Below are positions 9,439-19,500 of a stretch of DNA of 64,000 nucleotides, in pieces. Source of the DNA: Parvimonas micra (GTDB taxonomy: Bacteria; Bacillota; Clostridia; Tissierellales; Peptoniphilaceae); the NCBI RefSeq assembly GCF_021300775.1, contig NZ_JAJTJP010000003.1, positions 248,001-312,000 of the forward strand, given 5' to 3'. Within the stretch, counting starts at the first letter, position 1. Every line of letters starts with the position of its first letter. The notes under the pieces are model-generated. The model worked only from the letters and a program-made list of their open reading frames with translations, had not been told where the DNA came from and searched no databases. The position numbers were made by a program, and so were the translations under genes.

Positions 9439-10374
9439 CTACTTAACTATCTTAGTTCCTGTAAGACCTTTTACAGCGTCTGATGCTTTTTCTAGTAAAG
9501 TAATGATAGCACATCTATCATCTCCACCTTTTACGAAATCTAAACAAGCTTCAACTTTAGGAAGCATACTTCCCTTAGCAAATTGACCTTCAGCAATGTA
9601 CTTATTAGCTTCTTCAACAGTGATTTCGTCTAATTCTTTTTGGTCTGGCTTATTAAAGTTAATACAAACTTTATCAACTGCAGTTAAAATTAAAAGGAAA
9701 TCAGCGTTTAATTCTGATGCAAGTTCAGCACTTGATTTATCTTTATCAATTACAGCATCAACACCAACTAATCTACCATTTTTATTAACAACAGGTATTC
9801 CACCACCACCAACAGTGATAACTGTAAGTCCTGCTTCAACCATTTTATTAATAGCATCAATTTCAACAATGTGTAATGGTTTTGGTGAAGGAACAACTTT
9901 TCTATATCCTCTTCCTGAATCCTCAACGAAAGTAAATCCATTTTCTCTTTCTAATTCTTCAGCTTTTTCTTTTGTATAGAACATTCCAACTGGTTTAGTT
10001 GGATTTTCAAATGCTTTATCATCCTCAGCAACTTCAACTTGAGTTATAACAGATACAGCAGTTTTATTTATTCCTTTTTCTTTGAATGCTTGACCTAAAG
10101 CTTGTTGTAAATGATAACCTATATATCCTTGGCTCATAGCTCCACATTCAACAAGTGGCATTAAAGGAGTTTTTTCCTTTCCGTTTGCTGAATAATCCAT
10201 AGCTAAATTAATCATTCCTACTTGGGGTCCATTTCCGTGTCCGATAATAACATCATTTCCTTCTTTAACTAAATCAGAAATAATATCGGCAGCGATTTTA
10301 ACTTTTTCTAATTGCTCAAAAGGGGTATTGCCTAAAGCATTACCCCCCAAAGCTACAACTATTCTCTTTCCCAT
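9439..10374 (-). CDS. arcC: Carbamate kinase
   Basis: Transfers phosphate from carbamoyl phosphate to ADP, giving ATP, ammonia and CO2. 311 residues with the amino-acid-kinase fold: VVALGGNALG at the N-terminus, GHGNGPQVG, GGGGIPV and DKDKSSAELA. ATG at 10374 follows GAGGT. It lies nine bases behind the ornithine carbamoyltransferase gene, giving a catabolic unit that makes ATP from citrulline. Confidence 0.96.
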   Translation of the reverse strand: MGKRIVVALGGNALGNTPFEQLEKVKIAADIISDLVKEGNDVIIGHGNGPQVGMINLAMDYSANGKEKTPLMPLVECGAMSQGYIGYHLQQALGQAFKEKGINKTAVSVITQVEVAEDDKAFENPTKPVGMFYTKEKAEELERENGFTFVEDSGRGYRKVVPSPKPLHIVEIDAINKMVEAGLTVITVGGGGIPVVNKNGRLVGVDAVIDKDKSSAELASELNADFLLILTAVDKVCINFNKPDQKELDEITVEEANKYIAEGQFAKGSMLPKVEACLDFVKGGDDRCAIITLLEKASDAVKGLTGTKIVK

Positions 10375-10383
10375 TTGTACCTC

Positions 10384-11376
10384 TTACCATAAAGTAGCAT
10401 ACATAATAGCTTTTATTGTATGCATTCTATTTTCAGCTTCATCAAATACAACTGATTGAGGTCCTTCAATAACTTCATCAGTAACTTCCATTTCAGGAAT
10501 TCCGAATTTTTCGAAAATTTCTCTACCGATAACAGTTTTTTGATCGTGGAATGAAGGTAAGCAGTGCATAAAGATAGCATTTTCTTTAGCATTTGCCATA
10601 ACTTCTTTGTTTACTTGGTATGGTTTTAATAATTTAATTCTTTCTGCCCAAACTTCGTCTGGTTCTCCCATTGATACCCAAATGTCTGTGTAAACTACAT
10701 CAGCACCTGTAGTAGCTTTTTTAACATCTTCTTCAAAGCTTACTGTACAATGAGTTGCTTTAGCGATTTCTAATGCTTTTTCTCTTAATTCTTCTTCTGG
10801 CCATAATTCTTTAGGAGCACATGCAGTAAAGTTTACTCCCATTTTAGCGCAAGCGATCATTAGAGAGTTACCCATATTATTTCTAGCATCTCCCATATAT
10901 ACAAAGTTTAATCCTTTTAAGTATCCGAATTTTTCTTCAATTGTTAAAAGGTCAGCTAACATTTGAGTTGGGTGGAATTTGTCAGTTAATCCATTCCATA
11001 CAGGTACTCCTGCATATTCTCCTAATGTTTGAACTAATTCTTGGCTGAATCCTCTATATTCAATACCATCATACATTCTTCCTAATACTCTTGCAGTATC
11101 TTCAATAGATTCTTTTTTACCCATTTGAGATGAACCTGGATCTAAGTAAGTAACTCCCATACCTAAGTCCATACCTGCAACTTCGAAAGAACAACGAGTT
11201 CTAGTTGAAGTCTTTTCAAATAATAATACGATATTTTTTCCTTCTAAATAACGGTGAGGAGTTCCGCTTCTCTTTAAATCTTTGAAATTTCTAGAAAGAT
11301 CTAAAAGGTAACGAATTTCATCACTTGTAAAGTCTAATAATGTTAGGAAATTTCTTCCTCTTAAGTTTTTGCTCAT
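10384..11376 (-). CDS. arcB: Ornithine carbamoyltransferase (probably catabolic)
   Basis: Interconverts citrulline plus phosphate with ornithine plus carbamoyl phosphate. 330 residues. The carbamoyl-phosphate site STRTR is at residues 57-61, followed by HPTQ, the ornithine-loop WVSMGEP and HCLP with the reactive cysteine. ATG at 11376 follows AAAGGAGAA. Pairing with arcC argues for the catabolic (arcB) rather than the biosynthetic role. No arginine deiminase gene is nearby. Confidence 0.95.
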   Translation of the reverse strand: MSKNLRGRNFLTLLDFTSDEIRYLLDLSRNFKDLKRSGTPHRYLEGKNIVLLFEKTSTRTRCSFEVAGMDLGMGVTYLDPGSSQMGKKESIEDTARVLGRMYDGIEYRGFSQELVQTLGEYAGVPVWNGLTDKFHPTQMLADLLTIEEKFGYLKGLNFVYMGDARNNMGNSLMIACAKMGVNFTACAPKELWPEEELREKALEIAKATHCTVSFEEDVKKATTGADVVYTDIWVSMGEPDEVWAERIKLLKPYQVNKEVMANAKENAIFMHCLPSFHDQKTVIGREIFEKFGIPEMEVTDEVIEGPQSVVFDEAENRMHTIKAIMYATLW

Positions 11377-11429
11377 AACAATTCTCCTTTAAATTATATT
11401 TGGTTCTTTATAAGTACCCATACACTCTT

Positions 11430-11458
11430 ATTATACTATATTTGCTAAAAAATTCAGG
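11430..11458 (-). promoter_or_regulatory. Possible arcB promoter
   Basis: A perfect TATAAT lies at 11430-11435 on the minus strand, but the -35 region is poor (CCTGAA). An AT palindrome TTTTATT-T-AATAAAA at 11462-11476 just upstream could be an operator for an activator. Confidence 0.45.
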
Positions 11459-11846
11459 ACATTTTATTTAATAAAATTTGTATTACTCTTTATTTATTTC
11501 TTTGATATTTGGTTTCTGTTTTTTCATTTCACAAATTAATAATACAATTTTTATATATTAAATCTATAATTATCTAAAAAGTTTTACTTTCTCCTAAATT
11601 CCTTGATTTTTTTAATATGACTTTTAAATATTACTTAAAATTTATTATTTTAGATATTTAATTAAATACTTTATACTTAAGCTATTTTTATTATTATTAT
11701 ACTTATTTTTACTCTTTTTATCATTTAATTTGTCCTTTAATTTATTATAATTGTTTAAAAATACTAATTTTAAAATTTATATAATTTATATAATGAAATT
11801 TTTTTATAATTTTTTTATAAAAAAGACACTTTTTATAAAAAAATTC
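11459..11846. other. AT-rich divergent intergenic region
   Basis: About 390 bp between arcB and the AraC-type gene. It is almost entirely A/T with no open frame of note, no RNA motif I recognise and no copy of the window's repeats. Confidence 0.6.
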
Positions 11847-11875
11847 TTTACATATAAAAGATTATGATTTATACT
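11847..11875 (+). promoter_or_regulatory. Promoter of the AraC-type regulator
   Basis: TTTACA (11847-11852), 17-bp spacer, TATACT (11870-11875), with the start codon at 11918. Confidence 0.6.
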
Positions 11876-11917
11876 TATAATATAGTTATTAATTTAGTAA
11901 ACTTTTTAGGAGAATTT

Positions 11918-13177
11918 ATGAATAAACAAAAAGGAATAGAGATACAAAACAAAGCTAATTCGTATATAAACGAAGAGAGTATGTATAGTATTGATAGAGA
12001 AATTATTACATCCCCCACAAAAGGACTTTTTCATCAATCAGCAAGATTTTTACTTATAAAAAAAGGTTCTGCTAAGATTAGAATACAAAATAATATATAC
12101 GAAATAAAAGATAGAACTTTAGTTTGTATTTTACCTTGGGAATATACAGAAGTTGTAGAAGTATCAAAAACTATGCAGTATTTTATTCTTAAATACAACT
12201 TTGATAGTGCTAACAAAATAATAAAGTCATTTTACAATGTCGATGCAGAAAATTTAAGTTTAATAAACTCATTTTATGACAATCCCGTTATCCACTGTAC
12301 TTCTGAACAATTCAAGTATTTTTCTAATGTTTTTGATATGTTAAGAGAAGAACTGGGAGAGGACTCATCATTATATAATAAAAATGAAAATCCAATATCT
12401 TCTGCTTATGTACTAAATAAAATAATCGACTTAATTATAACTTACAGAAGATTGCAAGACGAAGAGGATAATAACAAGAAGAGAAAAGTAGATGAAAGTT
12501 TTGATAAAATTAATATATTTAGATACATTCATGCTCATTTAAGTGAAAAATTAACAATTTCATCAATTTCTAAACTATTTTTCATGAGTGAGTCTACAAT
12601 AAATAGATATGTAAAAGAAACAACAGGTCTTTCTTTTAATAATCTAATAAATGAGATGAGAATTGGAAAAACAATGGATATGTTACTATATACAGATTTA
12701 GATATTGAAGAAATCGCTGAAATAACTGGATTTTCAGATAGATCTCACCTATCAAAAGTATTTACAGCAAGAACAGGACAAAATCCTAATAAGTACAGAC
12801 AAACTTTCAACAAAGTTTCTCAAATCTGTCAAATTGAAAATATAAGAAAATTTTACAGAATACTAAATTTTGTGGTCAAAAATTCAAGTGAAGACATTGA
12901 AATTGAAAGTATATGTAAGGACTTTTCAATATCAATTACAGAAGTTAATAGACTATTTATCTATTATGTAGAAAAAAACTTTAAAAACTTTTTAAATTTT
13001 GTAAGAATAAACAAATCAACAAAATTATTATTAAAAACAGATATGCAAATAACTGATATTGCATTTGAAGTTGGATATAATACCGTTAAAACATTTAATA
13101 GAAATTTCCTAAAATATCAAAAAATGTTGCCAACTGAATTTAGAAAAAACTTAAAATTACAAGATAAAGATATTTAA
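11918..13177 (+). CDS. AraC-family regulator with two tandem DNA-binding domains
   Basis: 419 residues. Start ATG 11918 has AGGAG seven bases upstream; an open 18-codon extension lacks one. Residues 30-100 look like a cupin-type sensor, 195-297 form a complete AraC helix-turn-helix pair (LTISSISKLFFMSESTINRYV, then IEEIAEITGFSDRSHLSKVF...PNKYRQTF), and 309-412 form a second, more diverged one (IESICKDFSISITEVNRLF, then ITDIAFEVGYNTVKTFNRNF...PTEFRKNL). AraC proteins normally have one such unit. It is divergent from the arcB operon across about 540 bp and may control it; the ligand is unknown. Confidence 0.85.
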   Translation: MNKQKGIEIQNKANSYINEESMYSIDREIITSPTKGLFHQSARFLLIKKGSAKIRIQNNIYEIKDRTLVCILPWEYTEVVEVSKTMQYFILKYNFDSANKIIKSFYNVDAENLSLINSFYDNPVIHCTSEQFKYFSNVFDMLREELGEDSSLYNKNENPISSAYVLNKIIDLIITYRRLQDEEDNNKKRKVDESFDKINIFRYIHAHLSEKLTISSISKLFFMSESTINRYVKETTGLSFNNLINEMRIGKTMDMLLYTDLDIEEIAEITGFSDRSHLSKVFTARTGQNPNKYRQTFNKVSQICQIENIRKFYRILNFVVKNSSEDIEIESICKDFSISITEVNRLFIYYVEKNFKNFLNFVRINKSTKLLLKTDMQITDIAFEVGYNTVKTFNRNFLKYQKMLPTEFRKNLKLQDKDI

Positions 13178-13333
13178 AAAATTATATAGAATTTATGATA
13201 AAGAAACAAAGAAAGCTCAAGCCGATTTAATAACTCTTTTTGATGAAAACATAGATGAAAGTAAATCTTTAAAAATTTTCACCCTATCTATACTTGAAAA
13301 AGAACAAGTTATGAAAATTACACTTTAAGACCT
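13178..13333 (+). other. Decayed sequence after the AraC gene
   Basis: A 49-codon open frame without start (13179-13328, ending EKEQVMKITL) follows the regulator. I cannot assign it. It may be the left part of the IS remnant region or the tail of a lost gene. Confidence 0.3.
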
Positions 13334-13480
13334 ATGCTTAAAAAATTTTTCGAAGGTGGAAAACTTGTATACGATTTACCAGATATAGAAAAGTATATTA
13401 AATGGTACAATACGAAAAGAATTAAGGAGAATTTAAAAGGAATGTATCCTATTGATTATAGATTACATTCCTTTGAATAA
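13334..13480 (+). pseudogene. IS3-family (IS150 group) transposase, C-terminal remnant
   Basis: 48 codons, MLKKFFEGGKLVYD...EKYIKWYNTKRIKENLKGM-P-YRLHSF. This is the end of the DDE transposase OrfB: the EYI-WYN--RI---LKG-SP--YR signature is unmistakable, but the catalytic domain is missing. It is followed 10 bp later by a matching terminal repeat. Confidence 0.75.
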
Positions 13481-13515
13481 TTTATTTAACTGTCCGTGTT
13501 TTTGGGTTCAGCTCA
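13334..13515 (+). mobile_element. Right-end fragment of an IS3-family element
   Basis: Transposase tail plus a 25-bp end at 13491-13515 (TGTCC-GTGTTTTTGGGTTCAG) that resembles the terminal inverted repeat of IS150-group elements. No left end or OrfA is visible, so it is a dead remnant. Confidence 0.65.
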
Positions 13516-13540
13516 GTTTACTCAGTCTTTATATTTTTTA

Positions 13541-16500
13541 CTATTTAACCAATACACCATTTGAATCAAAAGTATAATTTACATTATTGATTTTAAGTGT
13601 TTTACCCTGTGCGATTAGTCCTCCTTTTTCAGCATAATACCATTTGCCTCCAACAATGAACCATTCGCTATCTGCTATACGTCCACTTGCATTTGCAAAG
13701 TACCAATTCCCATCAACTAACACCCATTCATTTTGTGAAATTCTACCGTCAGCATTTGCATAGTACCATTCTCCATTAATAATTATCCATTCGTTTTTAG
13801 ACATTGTTCCATTTGGCTCAATATAATACCATCTTCCATTTTCTTCAAACCATTGATTCGATACCATTTTTCCATCTTTATCAAATCTATACCATTCATC
13901 ATTTATTAATTTCCAACTGTCTTTTACAGCTACTTTTCCATCTGCTGATTGGTATGTCCATGTTCCATCATCATTTTGAACCCATTTATCTTCTTGTGGC
14001 TTTTCTGGATTTACAGTAGAATTTTCTTTTTCTACAACTGTAACTGTAGCTTTTTTTGTTACACTTACATTTTTATTTGTTAATTTAAATGTTATTGTAT
14101 ATGTTCCTACTTTGTCTTTGTTAAATCCACCTTCATCTATAATTTCAACTTGTTCTTTTAAATCATTATTTTTATCATCTTTTGCTTTAACGATTAATGA
14201 TTTAAGATCTAATGTATCTTGTTGATGTATTGTAACATTTTTAACTTCAAGTTCTATATTTTTTTCTTCAGATGGTGTATTTTTAACCCATTTTGCAAAA
14301 ATTGTAGTATCTGTTATTATTTTTTTATTAAAATCAAACTCTTTTGTAAAATCACTATCTTCATACCAACCTTTAAAAGTATAACCATCTTTAGTAGGAT
14401 CTTGTACTTTAGCTAATTTATTTGTACTTAATTGATTAACTTTTATAATTTGATCATCAATTTTACTTCCTAAAAAAGTTTCAAACTTAACAGTTGATAC
14501 AATTTCTGTAGTATATAAAGCGTTCATTACCATATCATCTACTGATATAATATGAAGTTTTAAATCTTTATATCCTCTTGCACTGATGATAATTTCATCA
14601 TCTCTATTAAAGAAAGTTTTATCATTAAATACAATACTTACCTTATCTAAAGTTTTATCAAGATTTTTATATTTTCCATCTTCTTTAGTAAATAAATAAT
14701 GTTTTATTTCTTTTCCATTTCTTCTTATAGTTATAAGATTTATTTTATTTACATATTCACTATCTTCTTTTTTATAGCCGATTAAATGTTTATAGTCAAT
14801 TTTATTAATCGATGGATTTTCAGATAAAATTTCACTAAATAAAGGTTCTTTAGGCTCTTTTGATTTATCATCTTTAATCCATAAAGCTTTTATAGTATTA
14901 ATTTTTTGTAAAGAAACTTTCTCTCCTGGAAGATGTCTTTGTCCATCAATTTCCCAAGCGTCAAATTCCATTTTTTCTGGAGGTAAAAATTCACAAACAG
15001 GAAGTTCATACTCTTCTTTTAATAATTTTTTAACCTCTTGCATAGTTCCTAGACCACCATTTTTATCAAATGTTATTGTAGCTTGTTCACTCAATTTTTC
15101 TTTCCAAAGAGCTTTTAATATTATGTTTTTAGAAATTTGATATTTATGTCCTATCTCTGTTTTTTCGTTAAGATATTCCCATGAATCAAATTCCATTCCC
15201 GAAGGTGCTGTGAAGTCGCATTTTGGAACTACGAAAATTCCTCCATTTTCAACTTCTACATCTTTCATTTCTCCACTACCACCGTTTTTATCAAAAGTAA
15301 CTCTATAAAGTATCTTTTCTCCTTCAACATTTGCATTTATTGAGTAATAAACATCATTTCCTACAAGGTTATCCATTGTTATTTTTACAATAACATTTTT
15401 GTATTTACTAGAAACAATAGTTATAGTATCATTTTTATCTAATTTTTCAGTATATGAAAATTGTAACTTTTTATTTTTATTTCCAGAAAAGTCCGTAGAG
15501 TCAATGCCTTTAACATCAGTTATTTCACTTATCTTTCCTTTGTGATTTACAATAACTTTTTGGACTGATTTTAAATACTCATCAGATTTGTTATCATTAG
15601 AATAAGTTATAAAATGAGTAAAATCTGTTACACTAGCAGTTGCTAATAAAGGATTTGGCATTACTGGATCGGTTTTTTCCATTTGTGGATTTTCATTTTT
15701 CTTATCTCTCCATATAGCTTGTATTGTTAAATCTTTATTAACTACTATATCATCTGAAACATTTTTATTTTCACCCTCAACTTGCCAACAATAAAATTCT
15801 TTATTTTCAGGAGCTGTAAATGTACATTGTGGTAATTTATAATTTTCATTAATTTTTACTTTTACAGCTTGCATTTCTCCACTACCACCATTTTTATCAA
15901 ATGTAATAGTAGCTTGTTGAACTTCATTTTCAGATAATGCCATAACCTTGGCTCCTATCATATATGTTCCTTTAGTTTCAGGTTCATCCCAAGCTCCATT
16001 AAACATTTGAAAAGAATTAATTCCATCTTTACTATCATCCATACCAAGTGCAATTTCTCCATCTAGTTTTGTAAATGCAATATAATAATCACCATTTACT
16101 TGGACATTTGAAATAGCAACTTTATTCCAACCTTCCTTTTCAAATGTCAAATCTTTTGAAAATAAAATATTACCAGGAAGTTCATCTTGTGTATTCTTAT
16201 CATAAATAGAAATTCTATATTTACTATTATTTAAATCTACATCTTTAGTTTTTGTAATAAAATATGAAATTTCTTTTATATCTACAGGTTTATCATTTGA
16301 AATTTTATTTGCAAATGCTCTATCCTTTAAATCCATTCCTGAGAGGTTAGTTGCTTTTTCATCTGTATAACCTACATTTAACTGACTTTCTGGATAAACT
16401 TTTTCTAAAGATAAAGTTACAGTTCCAGTTCCAGGAATTTTAATATTTTTTTCTAATCTTTTATATCCATCACTAGTAGCAACTAAAGTGTAATTCCCCG

Positions 16501-19500
16501 AAGTTAAATCTGTAAATCTAACAGTTTCTCCATTTTCTTCTGCTATAGGTTCTAATTTTCCTTCTTTATAAAGTTTTACATTTCCTTGTATTGAATCATA
16601 ATTAGCATCTTTTACATTAACTGATATAGAAGCTTTTTTAAAAGTATCTAAATAAAAATCTTTATTTACATCTTCTATAAGATCTATAACTTCTTCTTTA
16701 TCTTTATAACCCTCTGCACTAGCTACTACAGTATATTTACCAGCCGGAAGTTTTATACTAAATTTTCCTGTTCCAACTTCTGTCATAACAGTTTTTTCAT
16801 TTTCTTTAATTGTAATCTTACCAACTAATGGAATTATATCTTTTTCTTGATTTTCTTCATTTAAACTTTGCATATTTAAAAGCTTAAATGGTGAGACTTT
16901 TTCTATTATATTATTATTTTTTGTATCTTTAGTGTTTATAGTAACATCATCAATATACCATCCTCCACATTGCTCCGGATCTGTCTTTCCACTATCACTT
17001 CCTGTATCAAGAACAAATTTAACTTTAAATTTATCTGTTAAATACTCTTTTGATATTTCAATTCCATTTGTAAACCATGACCACTTTATATGCTTATCTA
17101 CTTCACTTTCATCAAATGTATAAACTTTATCCCAAGTTTTACCATCATCTTTTGAAAAATAAACTTCTCCTATATCTTGATTATATGAATCATAATCATC
17201 ACTTCTTCTTTTAGCACTTGAACTAAACCAGTTTTGGTAATAAAGTGTAGCATCTTTTAAAGTTGACAAGTCCATACTTGGAGATTCTAAAGAATATTTT
17301 GTATTAGGCTTTCTATAATCATTCAAATTTGTTGCGAAAACATTCATACCATCATTTTTACCTAATGATTGATTAATAGTAGGTTTTTTATAGTTTGTAT
17401 CAAATTGATCTGCATATTCTAACTTTCCAAAATCCCATTTTGTTTCTTTATCACTTTCTATACTAGTCCATCCATCTTGTCCTTTTTCAAAATCAAAACT
17501 TTTGAATTCTTTACCTTTAGTAAAAGTATGAGATAAAATTTGTGAAGGTTCACTTTTGTTTTCACCAATCTTTGCAACTGCATAATAGTAATAAGTTCCT
17601 TTTTGTGGTTTTGGAATATCAACTAAATCAATAGAATACTTTCCAAAACCATTTTTATAATCTCCTTTTTCAACAGTTTTTATAAGTTCAAAAGGTCCAT
17701 TTTCATTTGTTGCTCTATATAATTCATAAGATGTAATCTTTTCATTTCCTACTGGAGAAAATGTATAAATTAATTTACCATCTTTCTTATCATTTAACTT
17801 TAAATATTTACTTGGAGTTTCTGGTATTTCTTTTGATGCTTGTTCTATTTTTATATCATCAATATACCAACCATTTCCACTACTTTTATATTCTCCATTA
17901 GGTCTAAATCCAAACATTACACAAATTTTCTTACCCTTGTAAGCTGAAAGGTCAATATATTCATCAAGCCATTTTTCTTTTGAAGAATTTTTATAACTTC
18001 TTTTTAATTTCCAATCTAAACTATCTGGATCACTATCTTCTTTAGCTTCTGCAATCCAAACTTCAGCAGTATCAAAAAATGCATATTCATGATTGCCAAG
18101 GTCATAGAAATGTTTAAAAGTCAAAGCAGGATTTTGTGTTTCATTTGTTAAATCTATCGGTGGCATAACAAAAATAGAATTTCCTCGAATATTTTTATAC
18201 GCTTCTATACCTATCAATTTTTTATTTGGTTCATCTTTTTTAATATTTCCCCATTTAAATAATTTTGATTGTCCGCCAACCTCAAAACCTGAAAGATCTT
18301 TTTCAAAATCTTGTACATATCCAATACCAACACCTTTTTGAACTTCAAATGAAAATTCATCACTCTTAGTAACTTTTTTGTTAATATCTGTAGCTTCAAT
18401 ATAATATTTTCCATTTGTAACATTTTTAAAAGTTGCAACCGGAATATTTACACTATAATAACCTGAAAGATTATTTCCATTTTTAAGTTTCATATCGTAG
18501 GGTTTATATTCATTATTAATATTTAAATAAAGTTTTACACTTTCAATTCCAATATTATCTTTTACATTTGCATCAAAAGTTGTTTTGTATGTTGTAAAAA
18601 TCTTATTCATAGAACTATGATTTATAATCGGTTTTTCATTATCTGTTCCATTTGTAATAATACGCCCCGATAATACTTTCATATTTGAAGTGTCTATATC
18701 TTTTCCCTTTTTTTGGCCGATAGAAAGCTTAACCGCATTAAGAGCATCAACTTTTCCATACCCATAACCATGGTTTGGAGAAGTTGTATAGTAATCATCT
18801 TTTAAAGGTGTTGCAGTTTCATTTAAAATCTTTTCAATTTGATCAACACTTAAATCTGGATTAGCTTTAAGCATTAAACAAACAACACCTGTAACATGAG
18901 GACTTGCCATAGATGTTCCTGTATAAATTGTATATTTACCTCCAGGAATTGAAGATAAAATATTAACTCCAGGTGCAACAATATCCGGCTTAAAATTTTC
19001 TGTATAGTCAGATTTACCTCTTAGAGAAAATTTTGCAACTATTTCATCTTTTCTAATAGCCCCAACCGCATAAGCTTGTGGATATGAAGCAGGTGTTCCT
19101 ATAGAATTATCCCCACCATCATTAAATTGACTTACATTTCCAGCTGAAAATACAGGAAAAATCCCCGCATCTCTCCATTTTTTAACCATATCTTGATAAA
19201 ATCCATCTGTTGAATTACCACCCCATGAGTTATTTACAACCTTTGGAGCCATTTCCGGATGAGATATACCATTTTCATCTTTAGGTGCCATAATCCATTC
19301 ACCCGCTTTTAAAAGCTTAGCATTATCTGTTTCACCATTTGAATCAAAAACTTTTACAGCAATCCATTTAGCATACGGACACACACCTAAAAGAGAGTTT
19401 TCTCTTTGACCCAAGATAGTTCCACAAACATGAGTTCCATGTCCCCTATCATCATAAGGTTCTTCTTTATCTCCAGTCTTTTCATTTACAACATTATACC

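Noticed and set aside
13179-13328. 49-codon frame between the AraC gene and the IS remnant
   Set aside because: No start codon or ribosome site, and no family match; kept only as decayed sequence.
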